Notes under the pieces: generated by a model
Databases searched by the model: none
What the model saw: the letters and a program-made list of their open reading frames with translations, nothing else
What the model was told of the DNA's origin: nothing
Shown: piece after piece, positions 34,181 through 41,642 of the stretch
Layout: each line of letters opens with the position of its first letter
Numbering within the stretch: the first letter of the stretch is position 1
NCBI RefSeq assembly: GCF_026810505.1
Contig: NZ_CP101750.1
Span: forward strand, 6,319,501-6,383,500
DNA length: 64,000 nucleotides
Origin: Streptomyces sp. Je 1-369
Lineage (GTDB): Bacteria; Actinomycetota; Actinomycetes; Streptomycetales; Streptomycetaceae
Direction of reading: 5' to 3'
Made by a program: the position numbers and the translations under genes

Positions 34181-34336
34181 GGTGGGCGGGGCGTCGTCCG
34201 GAGGGAGCGGCTGCCGGAAGGGTGCGCGCGCCGGGATGATCGACAAGGTGTCCGCTCCTCGGGGTGGGGCTCGACGCTGCGTCCATTGCCGCGCCGCCGA
34301 GCGGGGGCGCATGCTGCCGGGGTGCGAGCGAACCCC

Positions 34337-35533
34337 ATGGCCTCCATGCCCTCCTCCGTGTCCCGCCGTTCCCTGCTCCGCGTCCTGGGCGGCGGTGCGG
34401 CCGTCGGTACGGCCGTCGGCGCGCTCGCCGGATGCGGGGTGCCGGCCGCGTACATCGGGCCGGGGGAGCGGGCGGCGAGCGACCGCTCCCGCCGGGACAG
34501 GACGCTGACCTTCGCCAACTGGCCGCTGTACATCGACACCGACGACCACGACAAGACGGAGCGCCCCTCGCTGGACGCCTTCGAGAAGCGGACCGGCATC
34601 GACGTCCGCTACACGGAGGAGATCAACGACAACGACGAGTTCTTCGGCAAGATCAGCCCGTCCCTGATGAACCACCAGGAGACCGGCCGCGACCTCATCG
34701 TCATCAGCGACTGGATGTGCGCACGCTTCGTACGCCTCGGCTGGGTCCAGGAGATGGACCGCGCCCGTCAGCCCAACGTGACCACATACCTGGACCCGCT
34801 CCTGCGTTCACCGCACTTCGACCCGGGCCGGAAGTACACCGTCCCCTGGCAGTCGGGCATCACCGGCATCGCGTACAACAAGCGCAAGGTCGGCCGCGAG
34901 ATCAAGCAGGTCTCCGACCTGTGGGCGGACGACCTCAAGGGCCGCGTGACCCTCCTCTCCGGCCTCGACGAGGCGTTCGCGCTGCTCCTCCAGGGCGACG
35001 GCGTCGACATCAGGAAGTGGTCGGCGGACGACTTCCACCGGATGTGCGACAAGGTCGAGAAGATGGTGGACAGCCATCACATCCGCCGCTTCACCGGCAA
35101 CGACTACATCAAGGACCTCTCCAGCGGCGACGTCCTGGCCTGCCAGGCCTACAGCGGCGACGTCATCCAGCTCCAGGCGGACGACCCGGACATCGAGTTC
35201 GTCGTCCCCGAGGAGGGCGCCGAGCTGTGGGCGGAGTCCCTGATGGTCCCCAACCTGGCCCGCCACAAGCAGAACGCCGAGCGGCTCATCGACCACTACT
35301 ACGACCCCGAGGTCGCGGCGGAGCTCGCCGCCTGGGTCAACTACGTCTGCCCCGTCCCGGCCGCCCGCGACGTCCTCGCCTCCTCCAAGGACAAGGAACT
35401 CGCCGCCCTCGCCGAGGACCCGCTGATCTTCCCCGACGACGCGATGCGCGAGCGGCTCGTCATCGCGCGGGACATCACGTCGAAGGAGCGCACGGAGTTC
35501 GCGAAGCGGTGGAACGCGTTGGCGGGGTTGTAG
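34337..35533 (+). CDS. Orphan spermidine/putrescine-binding protein (PotD paralogue)
   Basis: Polyamine-type solute receptor of about 398 residues. It has a Tat-like signal (SRRSLLRVLGGG) and a lipobox LAGC, so it should be a lipoprotein. The body matches the PotD-like protein at 45314 segment by segment (TEEINDNDEFFGK, TGRDLI, IRRFTGNDYIKDLSSGD, AELWAESLMVPN). No permease or ATPase is adjacent, so it either shares the pot transporter of 46599-49500 or serves as a second receptor with different affinity. ATG 34337 is chosen for the signal peptide; the frame opens at 34286 and no convincing ribosome site is present. Confidence 0.88.
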   Translation: MASMPSSVSRRSLLRVLGGGAAVGTAVGALAGCGVPAAYIGPGERAASDRSRRDRTLTFANWPLYIDTDDHDKTERPSLDAFEKRTGIDVRYTEEINDNDEFFGKISPSLMNHQETGRDLIVISDWMCARFVRLGWVQEMDRARQPNVTTYLDPLLRSPHFDPGRKYTVPWQSGITGIAYNKRKVGREIKQVSDLWADDLKGRVTLLSGLDEAFALLLQGDGVDIRKWSADDFHRMCDKVEKMVDSHHIRRFTGNDYIKDLSSGDVLACQAYSGDVIQLQADDPDIEFVVPEEGAELWAESLMVPNLARHKQNAERLIDHYYDPEVAAELAAWVNYVCPVPAARDVLASSKDKELAALAEDPLIFPDDAMRERLVIARDITSKERTEFAKRWNALAGL

Positions 35534-35539
35534 CGGGCG

Positions 35540-36217
35540 TCAGGTCGTTCCGGCCGTTCCGGCCGTTCCGGTTGTTCCGGTTGTTCCGGTGATTTCGGTC
35601 GTCCTGTTTGTTCCTGCCGTTGCGGGCAGTGCCCGGTCGAGCAGGATCTCCGCCGCCGCACGTGCGTGCCGGCCGTAGTCCGGTTCGTCGAGCACCATGG
35701 CGCGGCTGGCCGCTCCGTCCGCGAGGGTGGCCAGTTGTTCGGCCAGTGCGAGGGGTTCGCGGCAGCCGAGCTCCGTCACCAGTGCGGCGATCAGCTCCAC
35801 CATGCGCAGCTTCTGCTCCCGGGCGTAGGAGTGCACCGCGTCGGCCGGATCGGGGAACTCCACGGCGGCGTCGATGAACGGGCACCCGCGGGCCGGTGAG
35901 GCGTCCGCGGCCGGCGGATCGAAGAGCTTACGGATCCGGTCCCGCGGCGGGGTGTCCTCGCGGGTCAGCACGCCTTCCAGGGTGGCTCCCGACTCGGCAA
36001 GGCCCCGCAGGTGGGCGATGACCAAGTCGTTCTTGGTGCGGAAGTGCGCGTAGAGGGTCCGTTTGGACACCGGCGCTTCGTCCGCGATCTGCTCCATGCC
36101 GGTCGCGTTGATGCCCCGAGCCGCGAAAAGGCGTGCCGCGGCGGCGAGGATGCGCTCCCGCCCGCCGCGCCCTGCCTGCCGGGGTCCCGCAGCTGTCGTC
36201 CTCGCGGTCGTCGCCAT
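35540..36217 (-). CDS. TetR family repressor of the divergent nitroreductase gene
   Basis: Protein of 225 residues with a TetR helix-turn-helix at about residues 20-66 (ILAAAARLFAARGINATGMEQIADEAPVSKRTLYAHFRTKNDL) and a helical effector domain containing RGCPFIDAAVEFPD, found in a TetR subfamily that controls reductases and efflux. ATG 36217 starts the conserved part; the frame upstream runs through its own operator. The gene is divergent from the nitroreductase, with two matched operators between. The C-terminus is a Thr/Gly low-complexity tail made by a 9-bp tandem repeat. It ends 6 nt from the convergent PotD gene. Confidence 0.9.
   Translation of the reverse strand: MATTARTTAAGPRQAGRGGRERILAAAARLFAARGINATGMEQIADEAPVSKRTLYAHFRTKNDLVIAHLRGLAESGATLEGVLTREDTPPRDRIRKLFDPPAADASPARGCPFIDAAVEFPDPADAVHSYAREQKLRMVELIAALVTELGCREPLALAEQLATLADGAASRAMVLDEPDYGRHARAAAEILLDRALPATAGTNRTTEITGTTGTTGTAGTAGTT
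35547..35589. repeat. Five 9-bp tandem repeats (GTTCCGG core) at the end of tetR
   Basis: GTTCCGG recurs at 35547, 35556, 35565, 35574 and 35583, exactly 9 bp apart, separated by CC or TT. The array encodes a Thr-Gly-rich tail of the TetR protein and lies directly against the convergent PotD paralogue. As a three-codon repeat it can vary in copy number without breaking the frame. Confidence 0.9.
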
Positions 36218-36223
36218 GAGAGC

Positions 36224-36295
36224 AAGTATACGCATCCGTTTACTTAGTGCCGGATGACGGTTAGGGTTGCGCCGCATGTAAACGCCCCCGTTTAC
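36224..36295. promoter_or_regulatory. Twin TetR-type operators between tetR and the nitroreductase gene
   Basis: Two inverted repeats share one consensus, AAGTAAACG-N4-CGTTTACTT. The first, 36224-36245, has 9-bp arms with one mismatch (AAGTATACG, CATC, CGTTTACTT) and starts 7 nt before the tetR ATG. The second, 36278-36295, has perfect 7-bp arms (GTAAACG, CCCC, CGTTTAC) and lies 30 nt before the nitroreductase ATG. The palindromes are centred 52 bp apart. Their placement fits repression of both genes by the TetR protein. Confidence 0.85.
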
Positions 36296-36324
36296 TTGAG
36301 CGTCTTGTCGTCGAGGAGTCACCC

Positions 36325-37014
36325 ATGGACAGGTCCGACCCCACCGAGCTGAGCGGCAGCGCGGAGAAATTGATACGCGCCCGTCACGCGACCCGCGCTT
36401 TCGGTCCGCGAGCGGTGCCCGAGGAGACGATGCGCGGCATCTTCTCGCTGGCCGGTGCCGCGCCCTCCAACTCCAACGCGCAGCCGTGGCGGGTGGAGGT
36501 GGCGAGCGGCGCGGCGCGCGAGCGGCTGGCCGACGCCTTGCAGGCGGCCCACGCGGCCGGGCACACCTCCGTGGACTTCCCGTACTCCGATGCGATGTAC
36601 GAGCAAGCGCACCGGGAGCGCCGGGCCGCGTTCGGTGCCGAGTTGTACGGGGCGCTGGGTATCGACCGTGAGGACCACGCGGCTCGCGCGGCCTACGACG
36701 CGCAGAGCCTGCGCTTCTACGGCGCGCCCCACGTGGCGTTCCTGTTCGTCCAGGGGGACGGGTCGGCGCGGCTGGCCGCGGACGTCGGGGCGTACATGCA
36801 GACGCTGCTCCTGGCGATGACCGCGTACGGCGTGGACAGTTGCCCGCAGGGGCTGCTCAGTTTCTACGCCGACACCGTCCGCGCCGAACTCGGCGTAACG
36901 GAGGGCAAATTGCTGGTCGGCATCTCCTTCGGCCATGCCGACGAGGCCGCGCCGGTGAACCGGGTGAGGACCGGGCGGGCCCCGGTCGCGTCAACCGTCG
37001 CCTTCCACGGCTAG
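36325..37014 (+). CDS. Nitroreductase family oxidoreductase
   Basis: FMN-dependent reductase of 229 residues. Hallmarks: RHATRAFGPRAVPEETMRGI near the N-terminus (FMN phosphate contact), SNSNAQPWRVEV near residue 48, and the second FMN segment MQTLLLAMTAYGVDSCPQG near 157. The family reduces nitro groups, quinones or enals with NAD(P)H; the natural substrate is unknown. ATG with GAGGAG 8 nt upstream. Divergent from a TetR gene with paired operators, so it is probably induced by a xenobiotic or metabolite that releases the repressor. Confidence 0.9.
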   Translation: MDRSDPTELSGSAEKLIRARHATRAFGPRAVPEETMRGIFSLAGAAPSNSNAQPWRVEVASGAARERLADALQAAHAAGHTSVDFPYSDAMYEQAHRERRAAFGAELYGALGIDREDHAARAAYDAQSLRFYGAPHVAFLFVQGDGSARLAADVGAYMQTLLLAMTAYGVDSCPQGLLSFYADTVRAELGVTEGKLLVGISFGHADEAAPVNRVRTGRAPVASTVAFHG

Positions 37015-37072
37015 GTGAGCCGCCGACCGGCACCTCCAGACGCTCTCCGGCCCGTCCGGCCCGTCCGGCCCG

Positions 37073-37558
37073 TCAGCCGGAGGAACGGCCTCCGCGTCGA
37101 CGGTTGCACAGGGCCTGCTGGATGTCCTCGGCGGCGTACGTGAGGCGCAGCCGCCAGGTCTCCAGCTTGTCCTCCACCCGCGACGCGACCTTCCGCCACT
37201 TGAACCACGGCGGCAGGTCGCGGAACGGTACGAACGTCAGGGTGTCGTCGACCGCGGTCTCGGCGAAGCCGCGGTGGCCCTCCGTGCGCAGCGCGGCGTA
37301 CAGCTCCGGGGTCAGCGCGCCGTTGAGCCGCGCCGCGTGGCCCGCCGCGGTGAACGCGAACCCGCGCTGCCCGCGGTCCGCGAGCCGCATGCCCTTGAGG
37401 ATGCGGGGTGAGGCCTCGGCCAGCGTGCAGTGGAAGGCGAGCCCGATGACCGCCGTGCCGAGCGACCGCTCCCCGCGTGCGTAGGCGGCGTCCCACTCGG
37501 CGGGGTCGTCCAGGCCGAGCAGGCCCTCGGCGGTCTCCCAGTTCCAGGTGGATGCCAT
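37073..37558 (-). CDS. Hypothetical protein
   Basis: Protein of 161 residues that I do not recognise. It is soluble, rich in Ala, Arg and Trp, begins MASTWNWETAEGLLGLDD, and has no signal peptide or membrane segment. A compact region IGLAFHCTLAEASPRILKGM and a Trp-rich stretch (DLPPWFKWRKVASRV) look structured. Codon use fits the neighbourhood, and it has the same strand as the phosphodiesterase gene 20 nt upstream, so the two are probably cotranscribed. No function is proposed. Confidence 0.7.
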   Translation of the reverse strand: MASTWNWETAEGLLGLDDPAEWDAAYARGERSLGTAVIGLAFHCTLAEASPRILKGMRLADRGQRGFAFTAAGHAARLNGALTPELYAALRTEGHRGFAETAVDDTLTFVPFRDLPPWFKWRKVASRVEDKLETWRLRLTYAAEDIQQALCNRRRGGRSSG

Positions 37559-37578
37559 GCCGGTCAGCGTGATGTCCC

Positions 37579-38271
37579 CTAGGGGGTGCCGTGAGGGGAG
37601 CGAAGGCTGTGCAGGATGTCGATGCGGTTCGTGGTGATCGCGTCGACGCCCGCGTCGATCAGGCGCCGCATCGAGCGGCGCGTGTCCGGGGTCCAGGCCG
37701 AGACGAGCAGGCCCTGGCGGTGCACGTGGAGCGACAGCTCGCGGTCGACCAGCGGGAAGCGGAAGTTGAGCCAGCGCGGCTTCACCGCGTCCAGCAGGAC
37801 CGGGCGGGGCGGGGCCAGGGTCGTCCAGGTCAGCGCGATCTCCGCGGCCGGATCCGCTTCGCGTACGGCGAGCATCGTCTGCCCGCCCGCGCAGTAGTAC
37901 ACCCGCTCCGCCGCGCCGCTCTCCGCGACGACCCCGACGACCGTGCGCACGGCGTCATACGCTGCCCCCGGCAGGTCGATCATGAGCCGTCGCCCCCCGG
38001 TGGCGGCGAGGGCCGCCGCGAGGGTCGGGACGCCGCCCTCGGTGACTCCATCGACCTCCGCGGAGGACAGGGCGGCGAGCGGTCGCTCGTACCCCCACAG
38101 GCGCTTCAGGGTCGGGTCGTGCAGCAGGACGGGTACGCCGTCGCGGCTCAGGCGGACGTCGATCTCCACCGCGTCCGCGCCCCGGTCGAACGCGGAGCGC
38201 AGGGACGGGAGGGTGTTCTCGCGGACACGGTAGGGATCGCCTCGGTGGGCCACAGCAGTCACGGTGCGCAT
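37579..38271 (-). CDS. Glycerophosphodiester phosphodiesterase family protein
   Basis: Protein of 230 residues with the GDPD signature: AHRGDPYRVRENTLPSL (catalytic His and the ExN contacts), AVEIDVRLSRDGVPVLLHD (metal-binding Glu and Asp, second His), and a TIM-barrel end WTPDTRRSMRRLIDAGVDAITTNRID. Members hydrolyse glycerophosphodiesters to glycerol-3-phosphate and an alcohol. No signal peptide is seen, so cytoplasmic action is likely. A 39-nt gap to the adenosine deaminase gene on the same strand suggests one transcription unit. Confidence 0.92.
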   Translation of the reverse strand: MRTVTAVAHRGDPYRVRENTLPSLRSAFDRGADAVEIDVRLSRDGVPVLLHDPTLKRLWGYERPLAALSSAEVDGVTEGGVPTLAAALAATGGRRLMIDLPGAAYDAVRTVVGVVAESGAAERVYYCAGGQTMLAVREADPAAEIALTWTTLAPPRPVLLDAVKPRWLNFRFPLVDRELSLHVHRQGLLVSAWTPDTRRSMRRLIDAGVDAITTNRIDILHSLRSPHGTP

Positions 38272-38310
38272 GGGCCCATTGTGGTCACGGGATGCGGACG
38301 GGAGCGTGGA

Positions 38311-39372
38311 TTACGGCGCGAGCCACGTGTCCGTGTACGCGTCGATCTCGGCGGCGATCCGCGCCTTGCCCGCCGGGTCGAGGAAGGACGCCCCGACGGC
38401 GTTCTTCGCCAGGTCCGCGATGCCGCGCTCGTCGAGGCCGAGGAGACGGGCCGCGACGGCGTACTCGTTGTTCAGGTCCGTGCCGAACATGGGCGGGTCG
38501 TCGGAGTTGATCGTGACGGTCACCCCGGCCTCCACGAACTGCCTGATCGGGTGCTCGTCGAGGGTGCGCACCGCGCGGGTCGCGATGTTCGAGGTCGGGC
38601 AGACCTCCAGCGGGATGCCGTGCTCGGCCAGGTGCGCGAGGAGCTTGGGGTCCTGCGCGGAGGTCGTGCCGTGGCCGATGCGCTCGGCGCCCAGGTGGAC
38701 GAGGGCGTCCCAGACGGTCTCGGGGCCCGTTGTCTCGCCGGCGTGCGGGACCGAGTGCAGGCCCGCCGCGATCGCCCGGTCGAAGTACGGCTTGAACTGC
38801 GGGCGCGGCACGCCGATCTCGGGCCCGCCGAGCCCGAAGGAGACCAGGCCCTCGGGGCGCAGGCGGTCGGTGGTGGCGAGCCGCACCGTCTCCTCGGCCG
38901 ACTCGAGCCCGGCCTCGCCGGGAATGTCGAAGCACCAGCGCAGTACGGTGCCGAACTCCTTCTCGGCCGACGTGCGGGCGTCCTCGATGGCGTCCATGAA
39001 GGCGCGGTCGTCGATGCCGCGGCGCACGGAGGAGAACGGGGTGAGGGTCAGCTCGGCGTAGCGGACGTTCTGCCGCGCCATGTCGCGGGCCACCTCGTAG
39101 GTGAGGAGGCGCACGTCCTCCGGGGTGCGGATCAGGTCCACCACGGACAGGTAGACCTTGATGAAGTGCGCGAAGTCCGTGAACGTGAAGTAGTCGGCGA
39201 GTGCCTCGGGGTCGGTCGGCACCGAGGAGTCGGGGTGCCGGGCGGCCAGTTCGGAGACGATGCGCGGGGAGGCCGAGCCGACGTGGTGCACGTGCAGTTC
39301 CGCCTTGGGCAGTCCTGCGATGAAGGCGTGCGGGTCTCTGACGGGCGCGGCTGCGGTCTGCTGCTCGGTCAC
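38311..39372 (-). CDS. Adenosine deaminase family protein
   Basis: Zinc hydrolase of 353 residues converting adenosine to inosine. Metal and catalytic motifs of the ADA family are present: KAELHVHHVGS near residue 24 (a variant of HxH), HAGE near 208, RIGHGTTS near 231, and SDDPPMFGT near 288. The HVHHVGSASP form differs from the textbook HLHLxG but is seen in actinobacterial deaminases. Purine salvage in the cytoplasm is the likely role; a related amine substrate is possible. ATG start; first gene of the minus-strand run ADA-GDPD-hypothetical. Confidence 0.9.
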   Translation of the reverse strand: MTEQQTAAAPVRDPHAFIAGLPKAELHVHHVGSASPRIVSELAARHPDSSVPTDPEALADYFTFTDFAHFIKVYLSVVDLIRTPEDVRLLTYEVARDMARQNVRYAELTLTPFSSVRRGIDDRAFMDAIEDARTSAEKEFGTVLRWCFDIPGEAGLESAEETVRLATTDRLRPEGLVSFGLGGPEIGVPRPQFKPYFDRAIAAGLHSVPHAGETTGPETVWDALVHLGAERIGHGTTSAQDPKLLAHLAEHGIPLEVCPTSNIATRAVRTLDEHPIRQFVEAGVTVTINSDDPPMFGTDLNNEYAVAARLLGLDERGIADLAKNAVGASFLDPAGKARIAAEIDAYTDTWLAP

Positions 39373-39495
39373 GGTTTCCTCCCCAGGAACGGGTTTGATC
39401 GGCTGATCGATGGGTCGGGATCATCGTAGGCGGCGGTCGGCGCGGGTAAAGCGGGGGCCGTAGCATGACGGAACGTACGAAAGAGGTGACCCGCC

Positions 39496-40278
39496 ATGTC
39501 CGCGAAGTCCGATGACGACGCCGTGCCCGGAGCGGGGGACGCGGGTGGCGCGGGGGCGCAGGAACGTGATCCTTGGGCGCCGCCTTCGGTTCATGAGCAG
39601 TGGACGGTTACGTCTGTGCCGGGGGCGGGGTTCGGGCCCGGGGCCGGGCCTGGGCCTGGGCCGCAGCCCCCCGCGCCTCCGGTGACCGGGGCGCAGCCGG
39701 GTGTGCAGCCCGGTGTGGGCAACCCGTTCGTGGCGCCCGGCGAGCCCGTGCCGCCGCCGCCCGTCTCGCCGGACGGGCCGGGGCAGATGCCGTACGGGCC
39801 ACCGGGGCAGGTGCCCTACGGGTACCCGGGGCCGTACCCGGGGCCGTACCCGGGGCCGTACTCGGGGTCGTACCCGGGGCAGGGGCATCAGGGTTACCAG
39901 GGCTATCCCGGGTACGGCTGGCCCGCCATGCCCGCGCCCCCGGCGAACGGCATGGGCGTGACCGCGCTCGTCCTCGGGATCATCGCGGCCGCCGGGTTCT
40001 GCCTGTGGCCGCTGGCGATCGTCCTCGGCATCCTCGCGGTGGTCTTCGGCGCGGTGGGACGCGGCAAGGCGCGGCGGGGCGAGGCGACGAACGGCGGGCA
40101 GGCGCTCGCCGGGATCATCTGCGGCGCCGTCGGCGTCGTCCTCGGCGTGGCGCTGCTCGTGATCCTCATCGTCGTGCCGGACGACGACGAGGACGGAGGG
40201 TCCTCGCGGGACGACCCGGGCTATTCGGCGGCGGCGACCACTTCCGCGGTGGGACCGCGCCTCACCCCCCGTACGTAG
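39496..40278 (+). CDS. DUF4190 domain membrane protein
   Basis: Protein of 260 residues. The first 150 are a Pro/Gly/Tyr/Gln-rich cytoplasmic region with a tandem PGPY repeat. Two or three transmembrane segments follow in the DUF4190 arrangement (MGVTALVLGIIAAAGFCLWPLAIVL..., GRGKARRGEATNGGQALAG, ...GVVLGVALLVILIVV). The GxGxA/R-R loop between the membrane segments is the family mark. No function is known; similar proteins often accompany septum or spore-wall genes. Its end overlaps the convergent MocR gene by 17 nt. Confidence 0.88.
   Translation: MSAKSDDDAVPGAGDAGGAGAQERDPWAPPSVHEQWTVTSVPGAGFGPGAGPGPGPQPPAPPVTGAQPGVQPGVGNPFVAPGEPVPPPPVSPDGPGQMPYGPPGQVPYGYPGPYPGPYPGPYSGSYPGQGHQGYQGYPGYGWPAMPAPPANGMGVTALVLGIIAAAGFCLWPLAIVLGILAVVFGAVGRGKARRGEATNGGQALAGIICGAVGVVLGVALLVILIVVPDDDEDGGSSRDDPGYSAAATTSAVGPRLTPRT
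39823..39879. repeat. 12-bp tandem repeat in the DUF4190 gene
   Basis: Units of TACCCGGGGCCG repeat at 39823, 39835, 39847 and (degenerate) 39859, with a partial fifth, encoding YPGP steps of the low-complexity N-terminal region. Frame-preserving length variation between strains would be expected. Confidence 0.85.
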
Positions 40279-41581
40279 CCTCCGACTCGTCCAGTACCGC
40301 GGCGAAGTCCGCCGCGAGACGTCCCGCGTCCGTCGCCCCGAGCGTGGACGTCGTGATGCGCACGCCGGGGGGCGCGGCGATGCGGAACCGTGCCCCCGCC
40401 GCCACCCACCACCCGCGTGACCGCAGCCCGTTGACGACCGCGGACTCGTCCCGCGCGGGGACCCACACGTTCATCCCGCTCGCCCCCCGCGCCGCGATCC
40501 CGTGCCCCGCGAGCTCGCGGATCAGCGCCTCGCGCCGCTCCCCGTAGACCCGCTCGGCCCGGTGCACCACCTCGCGGGCGGCGGGGTCGGCCAGCGTCCG
40601 TTCGACCGTCTCCTGCAGTACGTGGCTGACCCACCCCGAGGTGAGCAGCATCCGTCCCTCGTGCCTGGCCAGCGTGGTGGCGTCGCACGCGAGGGCCGCC
40701 CACCGCAGGTCGACGCTCAGGTGTTTGGAGACGGTGCGGACCTGTGCCCAGCGCGGGAGCCCGCCCGTCGCCAGTGAGTACGCGGCCGCCCCCGCGATCT
40801 CCGCGTTGTGGTCGTCCTCGACGACGAGCACGTCCGGATGCCCGGCGAGGGCGTCGAGCAGCGCATCCCGCCGCTCCGCGGTGAAGTGACCGCCCACCGG
40901 GTTCTGCCCCCGCGGGCTGCACACCAGCGCCCTCGCGCCCGCCCGCAACGCCCCGCGCAGCGCCTCCGGCCTGATGCCCTCGTCGTCCACCGCGACCGGC
41001 ACCATGCGCAACCCCAACGCCGGTACGAGGTCGAGGAGATGGTGGAAGCCCGGGTCCTCCACTGCCACCGTGTCGCCCGGCTTCAGCTCCACCGAGAGCA
41101 GCCGGGCCATGCAGTCCAGCGCGCCGTGCGCGAAGGTCACCCGGTCGCTGGGCACCCCGTCCCGCGCGAACCATTCGCGGGCCCGTTCCTCAAGACCTGC
41201 GAGGCGCGGCGACGCACGGTGCGAACCGTTCACCGGCTCCACCCGGGCCGGTGGCAGCAGGACCGGCAGCAGCTCCGGATCCGGATGCCCGCCCGCGAGG
41301 TCGCGCACCCCTTGCGGCGCCTTCGGCGGCCTGCGCGTCCCGACCGCCGGGGCCTGCGCCACGACCGTTCCGCCCCGCCCTCGCGTCACGACGATGCCGC
41401 GCTGCCGCAGTTCCTTGTAGGCCGTCGCCACCGTGCCGGCGCTGACCCCGAGATCGTCGGCGAGCCTGCGCACCGGAGGCAGGGCGGCACCCGGCGCCAA
41501 TCCGCCGTCGGCCACGGCCTGTTCGACCGACGCGGTAATCCCCTTGGCGGTCGAGCCACTGATCACATATTGTGCTGCCAC
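40262..41581 (-). CDS. MocR-type GntR regulator with aminotransferase-like domain
   Basis: Protein of about 439 residues. A GntR winged helix (about 8-75: LAPGAALPPVRRLADDLGVSAGTVATAYKEL) is joined to a fold-type I aminotransferase domain (FAHGALDCMARLLSVELKPGDTVAVEDPGF; DDHNAEI; and the PLP-Lys region TVSKHLSVDLRW). MocR proteins use PLP to sense an amino compound and usually regulate the divergent gene, here the MFS transporter. The Lys of TVSKHL is the expected PLP anchor. GTG 41581 is preferred; ATG 41605 is in frame upstream but would overlap the divergent promoter. Confidence 0.9.
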   Translation of the reverse strand: MAAQYVISGSTAKGITASVEQAVADGGLAPGAALPPVRRLADDLGVSAGTVATAYKELRQRGIVVTRGRGGTVVAQAPAVGTRRPPKAPQGVRDLAGGHPDPELLPVLLPPARVEPVNGSHRASPRLAGLEERAREWFARDGVPSDRVTFAHGALDCMARLLSVELKPGDTVAVEDPGFHHLLDLVPALGLRMVPVAVDDEGIRPEALRGALRAGARALVCSPRGQNPVGGHFTAERRDALLDALAGHPDVLVVEDDHNAEIAGAAAYSLATGGLPRWAQVRTVSKHLSVDLRWAALACDATTLARHEGRMLLTSGWVSHVLQETVERTLADPAAREVVHRAERVYGERREALIRELAGHGIAARGASGMNVWVPARDESAVVNGLRSRGWWVAAGARFRIAAPPGVRITTSTLGATDAGRLAADFAAVLDESEATYGG

Positions 41582-41642
41582 GTAAACAATTATGTACCGA
41601 TACAAAAGGCAGCGTCAAGGCACCGTTGAGCAAGGGGGATGG

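Noticed and set aside
31358..34675. 1105-codon minus-strand open frame opposite the RING/TerD gene
   Set aside because: High-GC shadow of the + strand gene: low-complexity Gly/Arg/Val composition, no domain, and it covers the terminator and part of the PotD gene.
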